DNA of 29,380 bases from assembly GCA_964490895.1 (NCBI GenBank), contig CAZBEI010000015.1, forward strand, positions 1-29,380, in the 5' to 3' direction. Position numbers and translations under genes: made by a program. Positions 5,645-14,601 of the stretch are shown here, one piece after another (the first letter of the stretch is position 1; every line of letters starts with the position of its first letter). Source of the stretch: JACRAO01 sp964490895 (lineage in GTDB: Bacteria; Bdellovibrionota; UBA1018). Under the pieces are notes generated by a model, which was not told where the DNA came from, ran no database searches, and saw only the letters and a list, made by a program, of their open reading frames with translations.

Positions 5645-8600
5645 CTACTTGGCTGCCGCTGCTGGGGCTTGAGGTGTGCCGCTGCCACTGACTTTTGTGA
5701 GGTAGTCTGCACATGTTGAAACTACAGAGCGGAGTGTTCTTACAACGGGTCCTGATGCTGCGGCTGCCGCTTTGAGTCCAGCCCAAGAAAGAGTAAACCA
5801 CAAGATGGCGTTTGGGAGAGCCGCAGTTGGGCTAAAGCCCTCTCCCCAAAGGAGTTTAGAAAGGGACATATAAAGCATTGTGCTCACGGCCGCAACCCCG
5901 GCATTCAAAATCCATCTGCTGATCAATTGGTTGTCTTCGGTGGGTAACGGAACATGGTCTTTAGTGTAGCCTACGAGTTGTTTTGCTAAATCAAACGAAT
6001 ACAGGCTTGAATTTATTTGAAATTCATTGGGTAAGGGTAGTTTTCCTGCTTCGAAGATGTCTTTTAGGAGTTTTACGCCTTCGGAAATCATTTGAGAGTC
6101 TTTGAGCTCATTTCCTTGCTCAATAGCAGTCACAGCAGCTAGAATCCTTGCTCTATTAGCGTTAGCGCTGCCCTTCATCAGTCTCATCGCAGCTTGAATA
6201 TAAGGCCAGACTGTAGCGTAGCCAAAAGGTATGGACGCAGGAAAAAAAGATCGCTTAGAGATCAAAAGATAGGCTTCTTTCATGAGAGCGCTTCCTGCAA
6301 GAGTTGCTAAAGCGCTCATTGACAAAAGAGATGCTGGATTTTCGCCAAGTGCAACATTGAGTGCACTGCCCGCAAATCTAGAAAATGCACCTAACAAAAC
6401 ATAAGCTTGAAATGCGCAAACAATGAGTTCCAATTGACGAGCATGATTTGCAAGGGGGTTAATTCCCTCACCCGTGGCGATGGCGTTTATACCTTCTCCC
6501 ACTGTTTGTGCCCTGACAAAATCACCAGCATGGCTTGTGGTAGAGACGGGTTGATAGCGATCTGGCGTTTGAAAGGCTCCTGCTTCTCTTTGAGATGTAA
6601 GGACTTCAGGTGGTAGAGTCGCTGAGTAAAGGCCAATTTGCTGCCCTTGATCTCCTAGAATAGCAACCCCACCTTTACCTAAAGTTACAACTTGAGCAAA
6701 TCTATCATCCATTCCTGCGTAGTAAACTGTGCTAATCATGTAGTCCACAAGATACTGCTCTATCGCTATCGCCGTGCTTTCAGGATCTAATACTGCCGCT
6801 CTAAATTTTCTATAGAGATCGAGCCATTGCTTGCCAAAAAAAACAAAAGGGAGCGCTTTGTCTAGCAAAAAAGCACGCATGCGTGAGCCCAGTCTGGCAA
6901 TTGTTGTAGCTGCTTTTTGTCGCATGCCTGGAGTGCTTTGAGCAGCAATACAGTTTCTTTCTATTTCTTGGTAAACTCCTTCTAATCTTTCAATTTCTGG
7001 GGCTTCTCCCGCTTTTATTTTTCTGATTGTTTCAGGATCTAATTTACTGAGGAGTCCGTATGCTGTTTTGGTTAACTCAATCCAACGCGCCTGAAGTGCG
7101 GGGTTATTTGCAAAACCCGCAAAAAGTTCTATTTTTTCTCCGCTTTGCATCATGAGTAGCGTTGCTATATCTACTTGGCCATTTTGAGCGACTGCTTTTG
7201 CGGCAAGAAGTGTGGCAAGTGATTTGCGAATCCCTTCGTTTTCGATCAGTTCATTAAGAGCAGTGGTATGATCTTGGATGTTTTGAGTGACGCCATCTGT
7301 CAGTCCTGGAACAAGTCTCAACCAACTTGGTAAATGAAATACTGCTTGCGCATTCTCAAAGCTACCAAACGGATTGACATGATTATCTAACGCCGGATAA
7401 ACAAGTTTTTGCCCTGTCAGTTTCCAAAGTAATTTTTGCAGAATCGGATAATTGATGTAGGCATAGATTCTAAGGCCATAATTAAATGCAGATTGAGCTA
7501 ATCCCCAATCTTTTTTTTGAAGCGACGCAACCGACCTTGCAAGAAGCATTGAAAGTGGTACTAAGGCAATGGTTGCTGTAAGACCTCCAAGGGCACATAG
7601 TCCTTTCATTCCATCTGCAAAATAACTGAGTGAATTTTTTAGAGGATCAGTAACATGGTGAATGACAGGTACGGTCGAAGCTATATCTAAGACCTGAGAT
7701 GCCATCGAGACAAACCAAGTGCGCATATGCCATCCACTCACACCATCCAAAGCCACGCCAGCTAAAGCAGCTGCTAAAAGTCTTACGCGTTTGGGTGTGG
7801 CATATGTGTTATAAGTTTCTTTAATCCTGGACAAAACTCTTTTAAGAGCTCCTTTTTGTTCTTTTTGGGCGGCTGCTTCGGCAGCTCTAAATGCTACTTC
7901 TTTTGCTAGATTTGCCTGAAAAGCTTGTGCCCACACGGACTCACCACTTGGATCTGCTAGAAAGGTATCTCGTGGAGCTTGTGCAAGGGTTTGAAAAGCA
8001 TCTCTTTGAGTAGAAGGATCTGGGACAAAAAGCTTGCACTCCTCACAAGCATCTACGTGTTGAGCTCTACAGCGAATAGCTGCATCTAGTTCTCTGGGAG
8101 AAGCCCTTTCTAGGTCTGGTGTTTCGTTTGTCACCGCTCTAACGGCATCCATTGAGGCTTGGATTTCGCGAGTGCTAGCGGCCAAAACTTGTTGCAATAC
8201 GGGTTGTGCATCTAAATCTGGACTGGCTAATTGCAATAGAGCTAGATTGTGCAATTGGTGGAGCCTATAATTTTTTATGATCTCTTCGCGCGGAATATGA
8301 ACTTGAGAGGTATTGCCACTTTCGTCTTGGATAGTGATCGAAAGATCCCCTGCTTTGAGTCGTGCATCAGGAGCAATGGCGACTCCATATATGTCTACCA
8401 AGGCTCGAGGCTCGGATTGTCTAGTTAAAAATTCGAGCTTTGTGATTTTTATTTTTCCGGAAAAGTTGACAGGAAAGGGTACTACAAGTGGCGCTAGGAC
8501 TGAGGCTTTGTACCCACGCTTTATGAAATCAGAGACAAAAATAACACGGATGCCTTCGTTTGTGGCAAAGATCAACATGTTTTCGTCTGATAAAAAATGT

Positions 8601-9094
8601 GTAGCGGTGGTCGCAAGTTCAATACCAGAAATAGAGTGAACATGGACTAGCCCACTATTTGCGGTGATAAATTCGATTTCATGTGTTTCTGGATTATAAA
8701 TCACTTTTGGAAGGCCAGTAAACCCAACGGCCGGGTTTTCGATAGTGGGATTGGTAAATGGGTAATCAGTGACTAAGACTCGCTTGGGAGGTTTTTGTCC
8801 GTCCTTCGGGTCGTCGTATTTTAAACGGTAGACCTTGTGACCCTGCCTGGTGAGTAAATCAGGGTCTTTGGCTATTGGGGGAGTCGCAGTTTCGCTTGCA
8901 CTATTAGCAGCTACTACGAGGGGTGCGATTTTGGGGGGCAAAGTTGGGTCGGTTTCTGGTGCGCCATCTCCTTCCCCCTGAGCAGCATGGCTTCTGTTTG
9001 TCAAAATCAAAGATGTGGGCAGCCCAATCTGCAAAACCAGTATATAGACGATCAATTGTGAAAAAAATTTTACAAAAAAAGGTTTTTTAGGCAC
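5645..9094 (-). CDS. large exported multi-membrane protein of unknown function
   Basis: I recognise no family. The GTG at 9094 is preferred: GGAGAGGAG lies 9 nt upstream and it yields a clean signal peptide (KK, a hydrophobic run, cleavage at SHA-AQ). A longer TTG reading from 9142 would begin upstream of the predicted transcription start. The 1149-aa product has a proline-rich N terminus, a beta-rich region to about residue 270, then a helical segment with LQLASPDLD (287-295) and a cysteine cluster (Cys342, Cys350, Cys353). Several hydrophobic, Ala/Leu-rich helices follow around residues 435-455 and 500-525 and in the last third; the tail is Ala/Pro-rich. It therefore seems to be an envelope membrane protein. 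It is divergent from the ATP-grasp gene and shares its intergenic region. A decayed partial paralog lies at 3623-3949. Confidence 0.85.
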   Translation of the reverse strand: MPKKPFFVKFFSQLIVYILVLQIGLPTSLILTNRSHAAQGEGDGAPETDPTLPPKIAPLVVAANSASETATPPIAKDPDLLTRQGHKVYRLKYDDPKDGQKPPKRVLVTDYPFTNPTIENPAVGFTGLPKVIYNPETHEIEFITANSGLVHVHSISGIELATTATHFLSDENMLIFATNEGIRVIFVSDFIKRGYKASVLAPLVVPFPVNFSGKIKITKLEFLTRQSEPRALVDIYGVAIAPDARLKAGDLSITIQDESGNTSQVHIPREEIIKNYRLHQLHNLALLQLASPDLDAQPVLQQVLAASTREIQASMDAVRAVTNETPDLERASPRELDAAIRCRAQHVDACEECKLFVPDPSTQRDAFQTLAQAPRDTFLADPSGESVWAQAFQANLAKEVAFRAAEAAAQKEQKGALKRVLSRIKETYNTYATPKRVRLLAAALAGVALDGVSGWHMRTWFVSMASQVLDIASTVPVIHHVTDPLKNSLSYFADGMKGLCALGGLTATIALVPLSMLLARSVASLQKKDWGLAQSAFNYGLRIYAYINYPILQKLLWKLTGQKLVYPALDNHVNPFGSFENAQAVFHLPSWLRLVPGLTDGVTQNIQDHTTALNELIENEGIRKSLATLLAAKAVAQNGQVDIATLLMMQSGEKIELFAGFANNPALQARWIELTKTAYGLLSKLDPETIRKIKAGEAPEIERLEGVYQEIERNCIAAQSTPGMRQKAATTIARLGSRMRAFLLDKALPFVFFGKQWLDLYRKFRAAVLDPESTAIAIEQYLVDYMISTVYYAGMDDRFAQVVTLGKGGVAILGDQGQQIGLYSATLPPEVLTSQREAGAFQTPDRYQPVSTTSHAGDFVRAQTVGEGINAIATGEGINPLANHARQLELIVCAFQAYVLLGAFSRFAGSALNVALGENPASLLSMSALATLAGSALMKEAYLLISKRSFFPASIPFGYATVWPYIQAAMRLMKGSANANRARILAAVTAIEQGNELKDSQMISEGVKLLKDIFEAGKLPLPNEFQINSSLYSFDLAKQLVGYTKDHVPLPTEDNQLISRWILNAGVAAVSTMLYMSLSKLLWGEGFSPTAALPNAILWFTLSWAGLKAAAAASGPVVRTLRSVVSTCADYLTKVSGSGTPQAPAAAAK

Positions 9095-9126
9095 TAGTCC
9101 GTTCTCCTCTCCACACCAAGGGTGTG

Positions 9127-9155
9127 CTTGTATCAAACGCAACGCTATGTGTCAA
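9127..9155 (-). promoter_or_regulatory. promoter for the 1149-aa gene
   Basis: Read on the minus strand: TTGACA (9155-9150), 17-bp spacer, TACAAG (9132-9127). The -35 is consensus and the -10 matches at four of six positions. The expected start near 9120 gives a short leader to the GTG at 9094. Confidence 0.6.
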
Positions 9156-9181
9156 ACATTATTGCGTGTTTTGCAATGTTT
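9154..9181. promoter_or_regulatory. inverted repeat between divergent promoters
   Basis: AAACATT-ATT-GC (9154-9165) pairs with GCAATGTTT (9173-9181) apart from a 3-nt bulge. It touches the -35 of the leftward promoter and the -35 region of the rightward one, the expected place for a shared operator. Confidence 0.45.
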
Positions 9182-9196
9182 TTTATGGGGTGAGAA

Positions 9197-9202
9197 TATA
9201 AT
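9197..9202 (+). promoter_or_regulatory. -10 box for the ATP-grasp gene
   Basis: Consensus TATAAT. The best -35 candidate, TTGCAA at 9171-9176, is 20 bp away, so the promoter may need an activator. Transcription from about 9209 would exclude the ATG at 9208 as start and supports 9274. Confidence 0.5.
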
Positions 9203-9273
9203 CCGGCATGATGTGGTTATTGTGTGAGCTTGCACAAATAGACAAAAGCAAATATAACGCGGTGAGCATAATT

Positions 9274-10671
9274 ATGTGTATAAAATTGCAATCACTCAAA
9301 AAGCTTTTAGTTTTAATCAGTTTTTTAGTAAATGGGGTGGCCTACGCTACTCAATGTCCTGAACTTTTGGGGGCTCCTGCGGTTGCAGCACCAATCGCAG
9401 CAAGAACCGTAGTCGTTGTCAATGCTGTTTCTTCTACTAGTAGAAGTGTTGTAGAAGGAATTAGGCGAAGAGGATTTATACCCATTCATATCCTAAGCGA
9501 CCAAGGACTTCTTCGGCACTACCCTGACAATTCTGAATTGTTTGATCAAAACTTACAGTTTCGAGATCGTGAGGATTTAAATCGACAATTAACAGCCCTT
9601 AATCCTATGGCCATTATTCCTGGTTCTGAAACAGGCGTACCGCTGGCAGAGCAACTGGCTCAAAGCCTTGGGCTTCGCACCAATGCTCCAGAGTCAAACT
9701 CAGCTCGGATTGATAAACATCGCATGCAAGAAGCTCTGAGAAAAGATGGCTTAAGCTATATTCAGCAAATTAAGACAGCTGACGATTCTCAAGCAATAGA
9801 GTGGGTTAAAAGAGAAAATCATGGCAAATTTCCTGTGGTCGTAAAGCCATTAGCTAGTTCTGGAACAGAGGGCTTTGTTCTTTGTGAGAATGAGCAAGAT
9901 GTAAGAGTAGCTTTTAAAGCTCTAGGGACTACCGCAAGAAATGGAAAGGTTCTCGAAGAGCTTCTTGTTCAAGAGTTTTTAGAGGGAACTGAATACGCAT
10001 TTAATGTCGTAGTCCGCGATGGAGAGTTTTTAGTCACTGATATTTGGGAGTACATAAAAAAAACAGTCCATAAATCTGGGGGTGGGCAGTCGCGCATTTA
10101 TGACTATAACAAACTCTTAGATTTTAAAGGGGACTTACAAGACACACTTTTAGCTTATGTAAAAGAAGTCATTAGAGTCCTTGGAATCGAAAACGGAGCT
10201 GCCCATTTTGAAATCATAATAACTAACCGAGGACCTGTTTTGGTAGAGGTGGGTGCTCGTCTCATGGGAGGCAGTAATTATATTTTAGTAGAAAAAGCGG
10301 TTGCTGTCAGTCCTGTTGAACTCTTTTTAGATGCTTATTTGGAGCCAGACCGCCTAACGGAAAGATTAAGGCAAGGCCCTCTTTCTTTAGTAGGAAGCCT
10401 CCATGCACGAACTGTGAAACTTATTTCGCCTGTCTCTGGAAAGTTGAAGCCCGGTGTTATGGAAAAATTAGAAGGAATGCTTCGTGCTCACCCGTGTGCT
10501 GTAGCGACTAATATAGGAAAGCTAAAAGCGGGAGGGAAGGTTTCTAAGACAATAGACCTCTCCACTTCGCCTGGCGAAGTGCTCCTTTTGTCTGGCAATC
10601 CTAACGAGATCGAAACAGCTTATCGGGCTATTCGCCAACTCGAAGCAGAAGGCCTTTATCAGGTGGAATAG
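9274..10671 (+). CDS. exported ATP-grasp ligase-like protein
   Basis: ATP-grasp enzymes join a carboxylate to an amine or thiol through an acyl-phosphate. The 465-aa product has an N-terminal Rossmann-like domain (TVVVVNAVSSTSRSVVEGI), then the ATP-grasp core: VVVKPLASSGTEG (ATP-binding lysine and small-residue loop), LVQEFLEGTEY, and HFEI ... VLVEVGARLMGG with the two metal-binding glutamates. A C-terminal domain follows. The overall layout resembles L-amino-acid ligases of the BacD/carnosine-synthase group; the substrate is unknown. The ATG at 9274 has GGTGAG 7 nt upstream and opens a typical signal peptide (two lysines, a hydrophobic run, cleavage after AYA). Export of an ATP-dependent enzyme is odd. 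The next two genes on this strand also encode exported proteins. The start choice matters: if translation began internally the enzyme would be cytoplasmic. Confidence 0.85.
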   Translation: MCIKLQSLKKLLVLISFLVNGVAYATQCPELLGAPAVAAPIAARTVVVVNAVSSTSRSVVEGIRRRGFIPIHILSDQGLLRHYPDNSELFDQNLQFRDREDLNRQLTALNPMAIIPGSETGVPLAEQLAQSLGLRTNAPESNSARIDKHRMQEALRKDGLSYIQQIKTADDSQAIEWVKRENHGKFPVVVKPLASSGTEGFVLCENEQDVRVAFKALGTTARNGKVLEELLVQEFLEGTEYAFNVVVRDGEFLVTDIWEYIKKTVHKSGGGQSRIYDYNKLLDFKGDLQDTLLAYVKEVIRVLGIENGAAHFEIIITNRGPVLVEVGARLMGGSNYILVEKAVAVSPVELFLDAYLEPDRLTERLRQGPLSLVGSLHARTVKLISPVSGKLKPGVMEKLEGMLRAHPCAVATNIGKLKAGGKVSKTIDLSTSPGEVLLLSGNPNEIETAYRAIRQLEAEGLYQVE

Positions 10672-10703
10672 CCCCTCTCATAAAAATTAGCCACCCAAAC
10701 TAT

Positions 10704-10732
10704 TTGACTTGCTGCACAAAACATTATATAAA
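10704..10732 (+). promoter_or_regulatory. promoter for the alpha/beta hydrolase gene
   Basis: TTGACT (10704-10709), 17-bp spacer, TATAAA (10727-10732). Five of six bases match at each box. It lies inside the longer TTG reading of the next gene, which argues for the ATG at 10763. Confidence 0.65.
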
Positions 10733-10762
10733 GACCTCGTTTTAGTGTGTGGGAAATATTCA

Positions 10763-12916
10763 ATGATTACACATAAAAAGTTTATTTATTATTTAGGGTT
10801 GGCATTTATTTCCCTGGGGTTTGCCCTACCACAATATGCTTGGTGTGAGAACAGATGTGAACCTCTCCTCGAGTTAGAAGCAGGGGTTCAAGCAAAAGTG
10901 GCGGGGGCTTTAAAAGCTCAGTCATTGACCCAGCCAGAAATCATTGATCGTCTCAACCTCCAGTACGCGAAACACATCTTAGAATCAAGTAAAGTGTTGG
11001 CGAAAGAACGTGTTTTGACGCTTGCCGCGAGTTGGAAAGCTGCATTGCAAAAACTCGGCAGTTTAGGTGTGGTATCGTTAGAGTTTAGATTTAGTGCCGC
11101 TGGTGGGGTCATTACCAATGAAAACCTTCTCGAGATGGGTGATAAGGATCATCGCGCTATTGCAGAGGTAGCTAATAAATTTTTTAATCAAATCATTTAC
11201 AAACAGCAAAGTGAGACGATTCAAAAAATACAAGAATTAGTAGAAGGCACTAAAAATGCAAAAGAAATGGACAATGCTCAGCTCCGTGCTGTCCTAGAGC
11301 AAATCAGCGCATTAGTGCGTAATTTTGCAGAATATTTACAAAATAATTTTACTCTGGAGCTACCAGCCGACTTAACGGAACAATATGCTACTCTATGTCT
11401 AAAAAATCCTTTAGACAAGATACTCGATACTAAGAGAACCTACGATAATGCAACATTGACAATGGGCAAGATCAATAGCAGAGCAAAGAATGCGGCTACA
11501 GAGGCAAATCAAAGGGCACAGGCAGTCAAAAAGCAGAAGGAAGCAGAACCTGAAGTAAAAAAACCAAAAGATTTTATTACTGAAGAGGAAGCGCGTATAA
11601 TGGAGGCAGCAAATCTAGCTTCTCTGGAAGCTAGACAGTTTTTAGAATCAGATGGTGTAAAAAAACTACTGTCATTACATGCTGCTCTTGAGGCTATAAA
11701 AGAAGCCCAAGAGTATTTTGGTAATATTTTGAATAACCCAACTCCTGTAGGGGCAAAATTAAACGAATCTACCGGTCGGGTGGAGATTCATTTTCCAGAG
11801 CTGTGCGCCACGGTGAGTTATATTCCAGAAATTGGCACTGCAATCTTACATTCAGACCAGGGACTTTTTCCCAATCCAAATGGACCCGTTGTCATTTTAG
11901 CCCATGGAGATGGGAGTGATAAATCCAATTCAGCATCTTGGGCGGCTTCGATTGCAAAATTTGTAGCCAGTGGACTCAATCCCATTGCCTTTGACTTTCC
12001 ATTTGCAGGTATGGGACCGAAGATTGAGGGAGTCCACGAAGTAGCAGTATTTATGGAGCTCGCCTTTGATTGGATTAAAAAACAGAGAGAAGCTTCGACA
12101 CTCCCTGTGATCTTTATTGGCAGAAGCTCAGGTGGTCCTAAGGGACTAGCCCACGCCATGCTTTCGGGTGGCCAAAATAATTTCATAGACCTCTACTTTT
12201 TTATCTCTTTTTCAAATCCCAATACGATAGACAAGCAAATGAAGCATGTGCGCGCTCAAGCAGAGCGTGGTGAGATCACGCTAGATGAGGAAGCTCTCAA
12301 ATACGTATACGCTTTAGAAAAAAGACTAAAGGAGCAACTAGAAGCAGAAAAAACAAGAGATCCAAAAAAATTTGATGGTTTTGGAAGTAATATTGTCTGT
12401 GTGCAAGGTGATGCTGACGAGGACGGAGGATTAAAGGACGCAGTGCCAGAACTTGTTACTTTTCTGGAGGCCTATGCGCCTAAAGCACTTGTTTATCCAT
12501 TATTGAATCCTCTTTTTAATTACCCTTCTCTTCCTTCAAATGTAGCAACCAGCGAAGACAAGGTAGAAGCCTCTCATTTTGCGATTTCAGCTAAAAATAA
12601 TATGACGCCCGAAGAGGGAAAGAGATTGCTTCCAGGTGTTCCTGCTTGTGATCTCCCCGCTTTACAAAACCAGTATTTCGAAATCATGGCACTTCTTTAC
12701 GGCACCTTGGATCGTCTCATTGAGCAAGGAAACGAAAAATTAGGAGCGTCCCGGAAACAACTCTGTGGAGATAAAACCTACCTCGAGTGGTTTGCGAACA
12801 ACTCTAGAAACAATCCTGAGAGGCAGGAAGACTTAATGAAAGGCATTGAACGTGAATTTCCCAGCAGAACACTCCGAGGTCGATTGGCTAGAGTGATGGA
12901 GTTTTTGAAAAAGTAG
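10763..12916 (+). CDS. large exported alpha/beta-hydrolase
   Basis: From the ATG at 10763 the product is 717 aa with a signal peptide (hydrophobic segment ending near QYAWC). Residues up to about 350 are mostly helical and rich in Glu, Lys and Gln, probably coiled coil, without a recognised domain. The C-terminal part is an alpha/beta hydrolase: oxyanion-type HGDGSD at His381, nucleophile elbow G-R-S-S-G with Ser455, an acidic candidate in GDADED (Asp550 or Asp552), and His605 in EASHF. All triad elements are present in order. A peptidase, esterase or acyl-transfer role is possible; the substrate is unknown. It has its own promoter 54 bp upstream, and a gene for an exported membrane protein follows 47 bp after the stop. 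The long helical N-terminal extension is unusual for this fold. Confidence 0.8.
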   Translation: MITHKKFIYYLGLAFISLGFALPQYAWCENRCEPLLELEAGVQAKVAGALKAQSLTQPEIIDRLNLQYAKHILESSKVLAKERVLTLAASWKAALQKLGSLGVVSLEFRFSAAGGVITNENLLEMGDKDHRAIAEVANKFFNQIIYKQQSETIQKIQELVEGTKNAKEMDNAQLRAVLEQISALVRNFAEYLQNNFTLELPADLTEQYATLCLKNPLDKILDTKRTYDNATLTMGKINSRAKNAATEANQRAQAVKKQKEAEPEVKKPKDFITEEEARIMEAANLASLEARQFLESDGVKKLLSLHAALEAIKEAQEYFGNILNNPTPVGAKLNESTGRVEIHFPELCATVSYIPEIGTAILHSDQGLFPNPNGPVVILAHGDGSDKSNSASWAASIAKFVASGLNPIAFDFPFAGMGPKIEGVHEVAVFMELAFDWIKKQREASTLPVIFIGRSSGGPKGLAHAMLSGGQNNFIDLYFFISFSNPNTIDKQMKHVRAQAERGEITLDEEALKYVYALEKRLKEQLEAEKTRDPKKFDGFGSNIVCVQGDADEDGGLKDAVPELVTFLEAYAPKALVYPLLNPLFNYPSLPSNVATSEDKVEASHFAISAKNNMTPEEGKRLLPGVPACDLPALQNQYFEIMALLYGTLDRLIEQGNEKLGASRKQLCGDKTYLEWFANNSRNNPERQEDLMKGIEREFPSRTLRGRLARVMEFLKK

Positions 12917-12963
12917 GCCTAAGTTGACAATTATACACCCTTAATGGTAGTTAGCCGCACTGC

Positions 12964-14499
12964 ATGTTTTTTAAAAAACTTTATCGTTTCTTCCTTATAT
13001 CTATCCAGGTTCTGGAAAGGCAGTTGCTTTTCTTTTATATTTTAGCGACTGCGTTTTTTTATTTTCCCTTGTGTCAAGCAGACCCAGGAACTGGATTTCA
13101 TCTTGCTGTTCAAGCACCTGTAACCAGAGAAAAGCTCGGTGGAGCCTATGTTGTTGTAGATGCTGGGACCTATGAGGACGTGAGAGAAATAGCGGATAAA
13201 TTACAGAGCTTACAAAGTCCCAATGGAAAGGGGATCAGTCCGAGCCCTAATGAGCCAGTAGAGGTCGTGATCGTTGTCCCTAAAGGGGTACCAGATCAGT
13301 ACGCGGAAGTTTTCAGGAGAGAAGTTGAAAGAAAATTACGTGAACGCTATCCTCAAGCCACGTTTACAACTCAGTTTTCCTACATTGATACAGAAGTAGA
13401 AGAGGATGTGATTGAACGCGCCATTGAGACTTTGAATGGCGCTCCAAAGCTCGAGTTTCCAGCAGTAGAACAAGAAAGAGCAGCTCTCCTGGCCGTGCTT
13501 GATGAGACTCAAACTGACTTAAGAACTTGGAGAGACTCTTGGTATGGCAAAGGAATCGAGTGGCTAAGCAAAATCAATCCTCTCAAGCGAAACCTTGCAG
13601 CTTTTGTTGTAGGTGGTTTAAAGGGAGCTCTCACTTGTAAAGTGACTATTACCAAATATGGACTCAATAGTTCAAGTTGGATTATTGGGCTTCTCAATGG
13701 AATGGTCACAGCAGCTTTCGGATGGTATGCAACTGAGTTTTCTCGCTGGCGTATTAATCACAAAGTGCCATTGACAGAAAAATACCCTCGGTTAAACGCG
13801 CTTATTGAATATTATAATAACAACAAATTTGTGAAATCAATGTCCGTTAACTTTGTCCGTGCATACCTGATTGATTTTTTTTCACTTTTGTCAGCTCATT
13901 TGACTGGGCAAAAAAATAAAAAGGGAGAACTCATAGAAAGCCCAGTCTCATTGAAATTTTTTAGCAGTTCGAGTGGGTTAACAGTCGTAGAGATGCTTTC
14001 GGATGCTGCAATGGATATAGCATTGGAGACTTTAACTCAGAAAGGTTACTTAAATTATTCAAGCCGTTCTTATATTCTTTGGGCTTTGAGTTTTCTAGGT
14101 ACATGGTGGCACGCTCATTATCGGACAGGCGACATCGCGTCAGCCATTGTTATTTTATCGATCAGTACTGCAATCAATGCTACTTTTTATTCTTATAGCA
14201 AGAGCCTATCGCCCAATCCAAAAAGGATAGTAGTCATTTCAGATCTGATTTCACGGAACAGTGTTGATATGGGGCATGTTAGAAATATGCTTAATTTGCA
14301 ATCAGCATGGAATATCAACCCGACAGAGGAGTCTTTGACAGAACTACAAAATGTCAGGATCACACCTCAAGCTGTATCAAAACTCTTAAACCTAGGAGAT
14401 GCGCCCCATGAGATTGTTAAAGAAATCACTGCAGCCATTATCAGTGGGATGTCTCCTACAAATGCGTGCATGAAGGCTCTAGAGCGTGAAAAAATTTAG
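12964..14499 (+). CDS. exported membrane protein of unknown function
   Basis: This 511-aa protein has no family I recognise. It begins with a basic stretch and a strong hydrophobic segment ending LCQA-DPG, a signal peptide or anchor. Residues about 50-170 form a soluble alpha/beta-like domain (VVVDAGTYEDV, VEVVIVVPKGVP). The rest contains hydrophobic segments: LAAFVVGGLKGAL, WIIGLLNGMVTAAFGW, YILWALSFLGTWW and AIVILSISTAINATF. A loop with basic residues contains EYYNNNKFVKS. There is no Shine-Dalgarno, but this ATG is the only one giving the signal segment. It is 47 bp after the hydrolase gene, probably in the same functional group. A consensus TTGACA at 12924 lacks a good -10 partner. Confidence 0.75.
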   Translation: MFFKKLYRFFLISIQVLERQLLFFYILATAFFYFPLCQADPGTGFHLAVQAPVTREKLGGAYVVVDAGTYEDVREIADKLQSLQSPNGKGISPSPNEPVEVVIVVPKGVPDQYAEVFRREVERKLRERYPQATFTTQFSYIDTEVEEDVIERAIETLNGAPKLEFPAVEQERAALLAVLDETQTDLRTWRDSWYGKGIEWLSKINPLKRNLAAFVVGGLKGALTCKVTITKYGLNSSSWIIGLLNGMVTAAFGWYATEFSRWRINHKVPLTEKYPRLNALIEYYNNNKFVKSMSVNFVRAYLIDFFSLLSAHLTGQKNKKGELIESPVSLKFFSSSSGLTVVEMLSDAAMDIALETLTQKGYLNYSSRSYILWALSFLGTWWHAHYRTGDIASAIVILSISTAINATFYSYSKSLSPNPKRIVVISDLISRNSVDMGHVRNMLNLQSAWNINPTEESLTELQNVRITPQAVSKLLNLGDAPHEIVKEITAAIISGMSPTNACMKALEREKI

Positions 14500-14539
14500 C
14501 TTATAAGTACTAGTTTATTCCAATACCCCCATAGGCCCC

Positions 14540-14568
14540 TTGTAAATATGGCTATTTTTTAGTATACT
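14540..14568 (+). promoter_or_regulatory. near-consensus sigma70-type promoter
   Basis: TTGTAA (14540-14545), a 17-bp spacer and TATACT (14563-14568). It points into the broken ATPase gene. Confidence 0.6.
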
Positions 14569-14574
14569 GCAATG

Positions 14575-14586
14575 TAGACGCGTCTA
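14575..14586. promoter_or_regulatory. 12-bp palindrome TAGACGCGTCTA at the transcription start
   Basis: A perfect 12-bp palindrome begins 6 bp after the -10 box, so it would cover the predicted start site. This is the position of a repressor operator. It may be autoregulatory for the former ATPase gene. Confidence 0.5.
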
Positions 14587-14601
14587 TTTTATAGTGCACT
14601 G

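Noticed and set aside
8313..8639. 108-codon plus-strand ORF
   Set aside because: It is antisense to the N-terminal domain of the 1149-aa protein, whose signal peptide and paralog support the minus frame.
9094..9142. Longer N terminus for the 1149-aa protein from a TTG at 9142
   Set aside because: It would start upstream of the predicted transcription start and hide the signal peptide; the GTG at 9094 has a strong ribosome site.
11818..12186. 122-codon minus-strand ORF
   Set aside because: It is antisense to the hydrolase catalytic core, which contains clear conserved motifs.
12924..12952. Promoter for the 511-aa membrane protein gene
   Set aside because: A consensus TTGACA is present, but no acceptable -10 lies at a 16-18 bp spacing.
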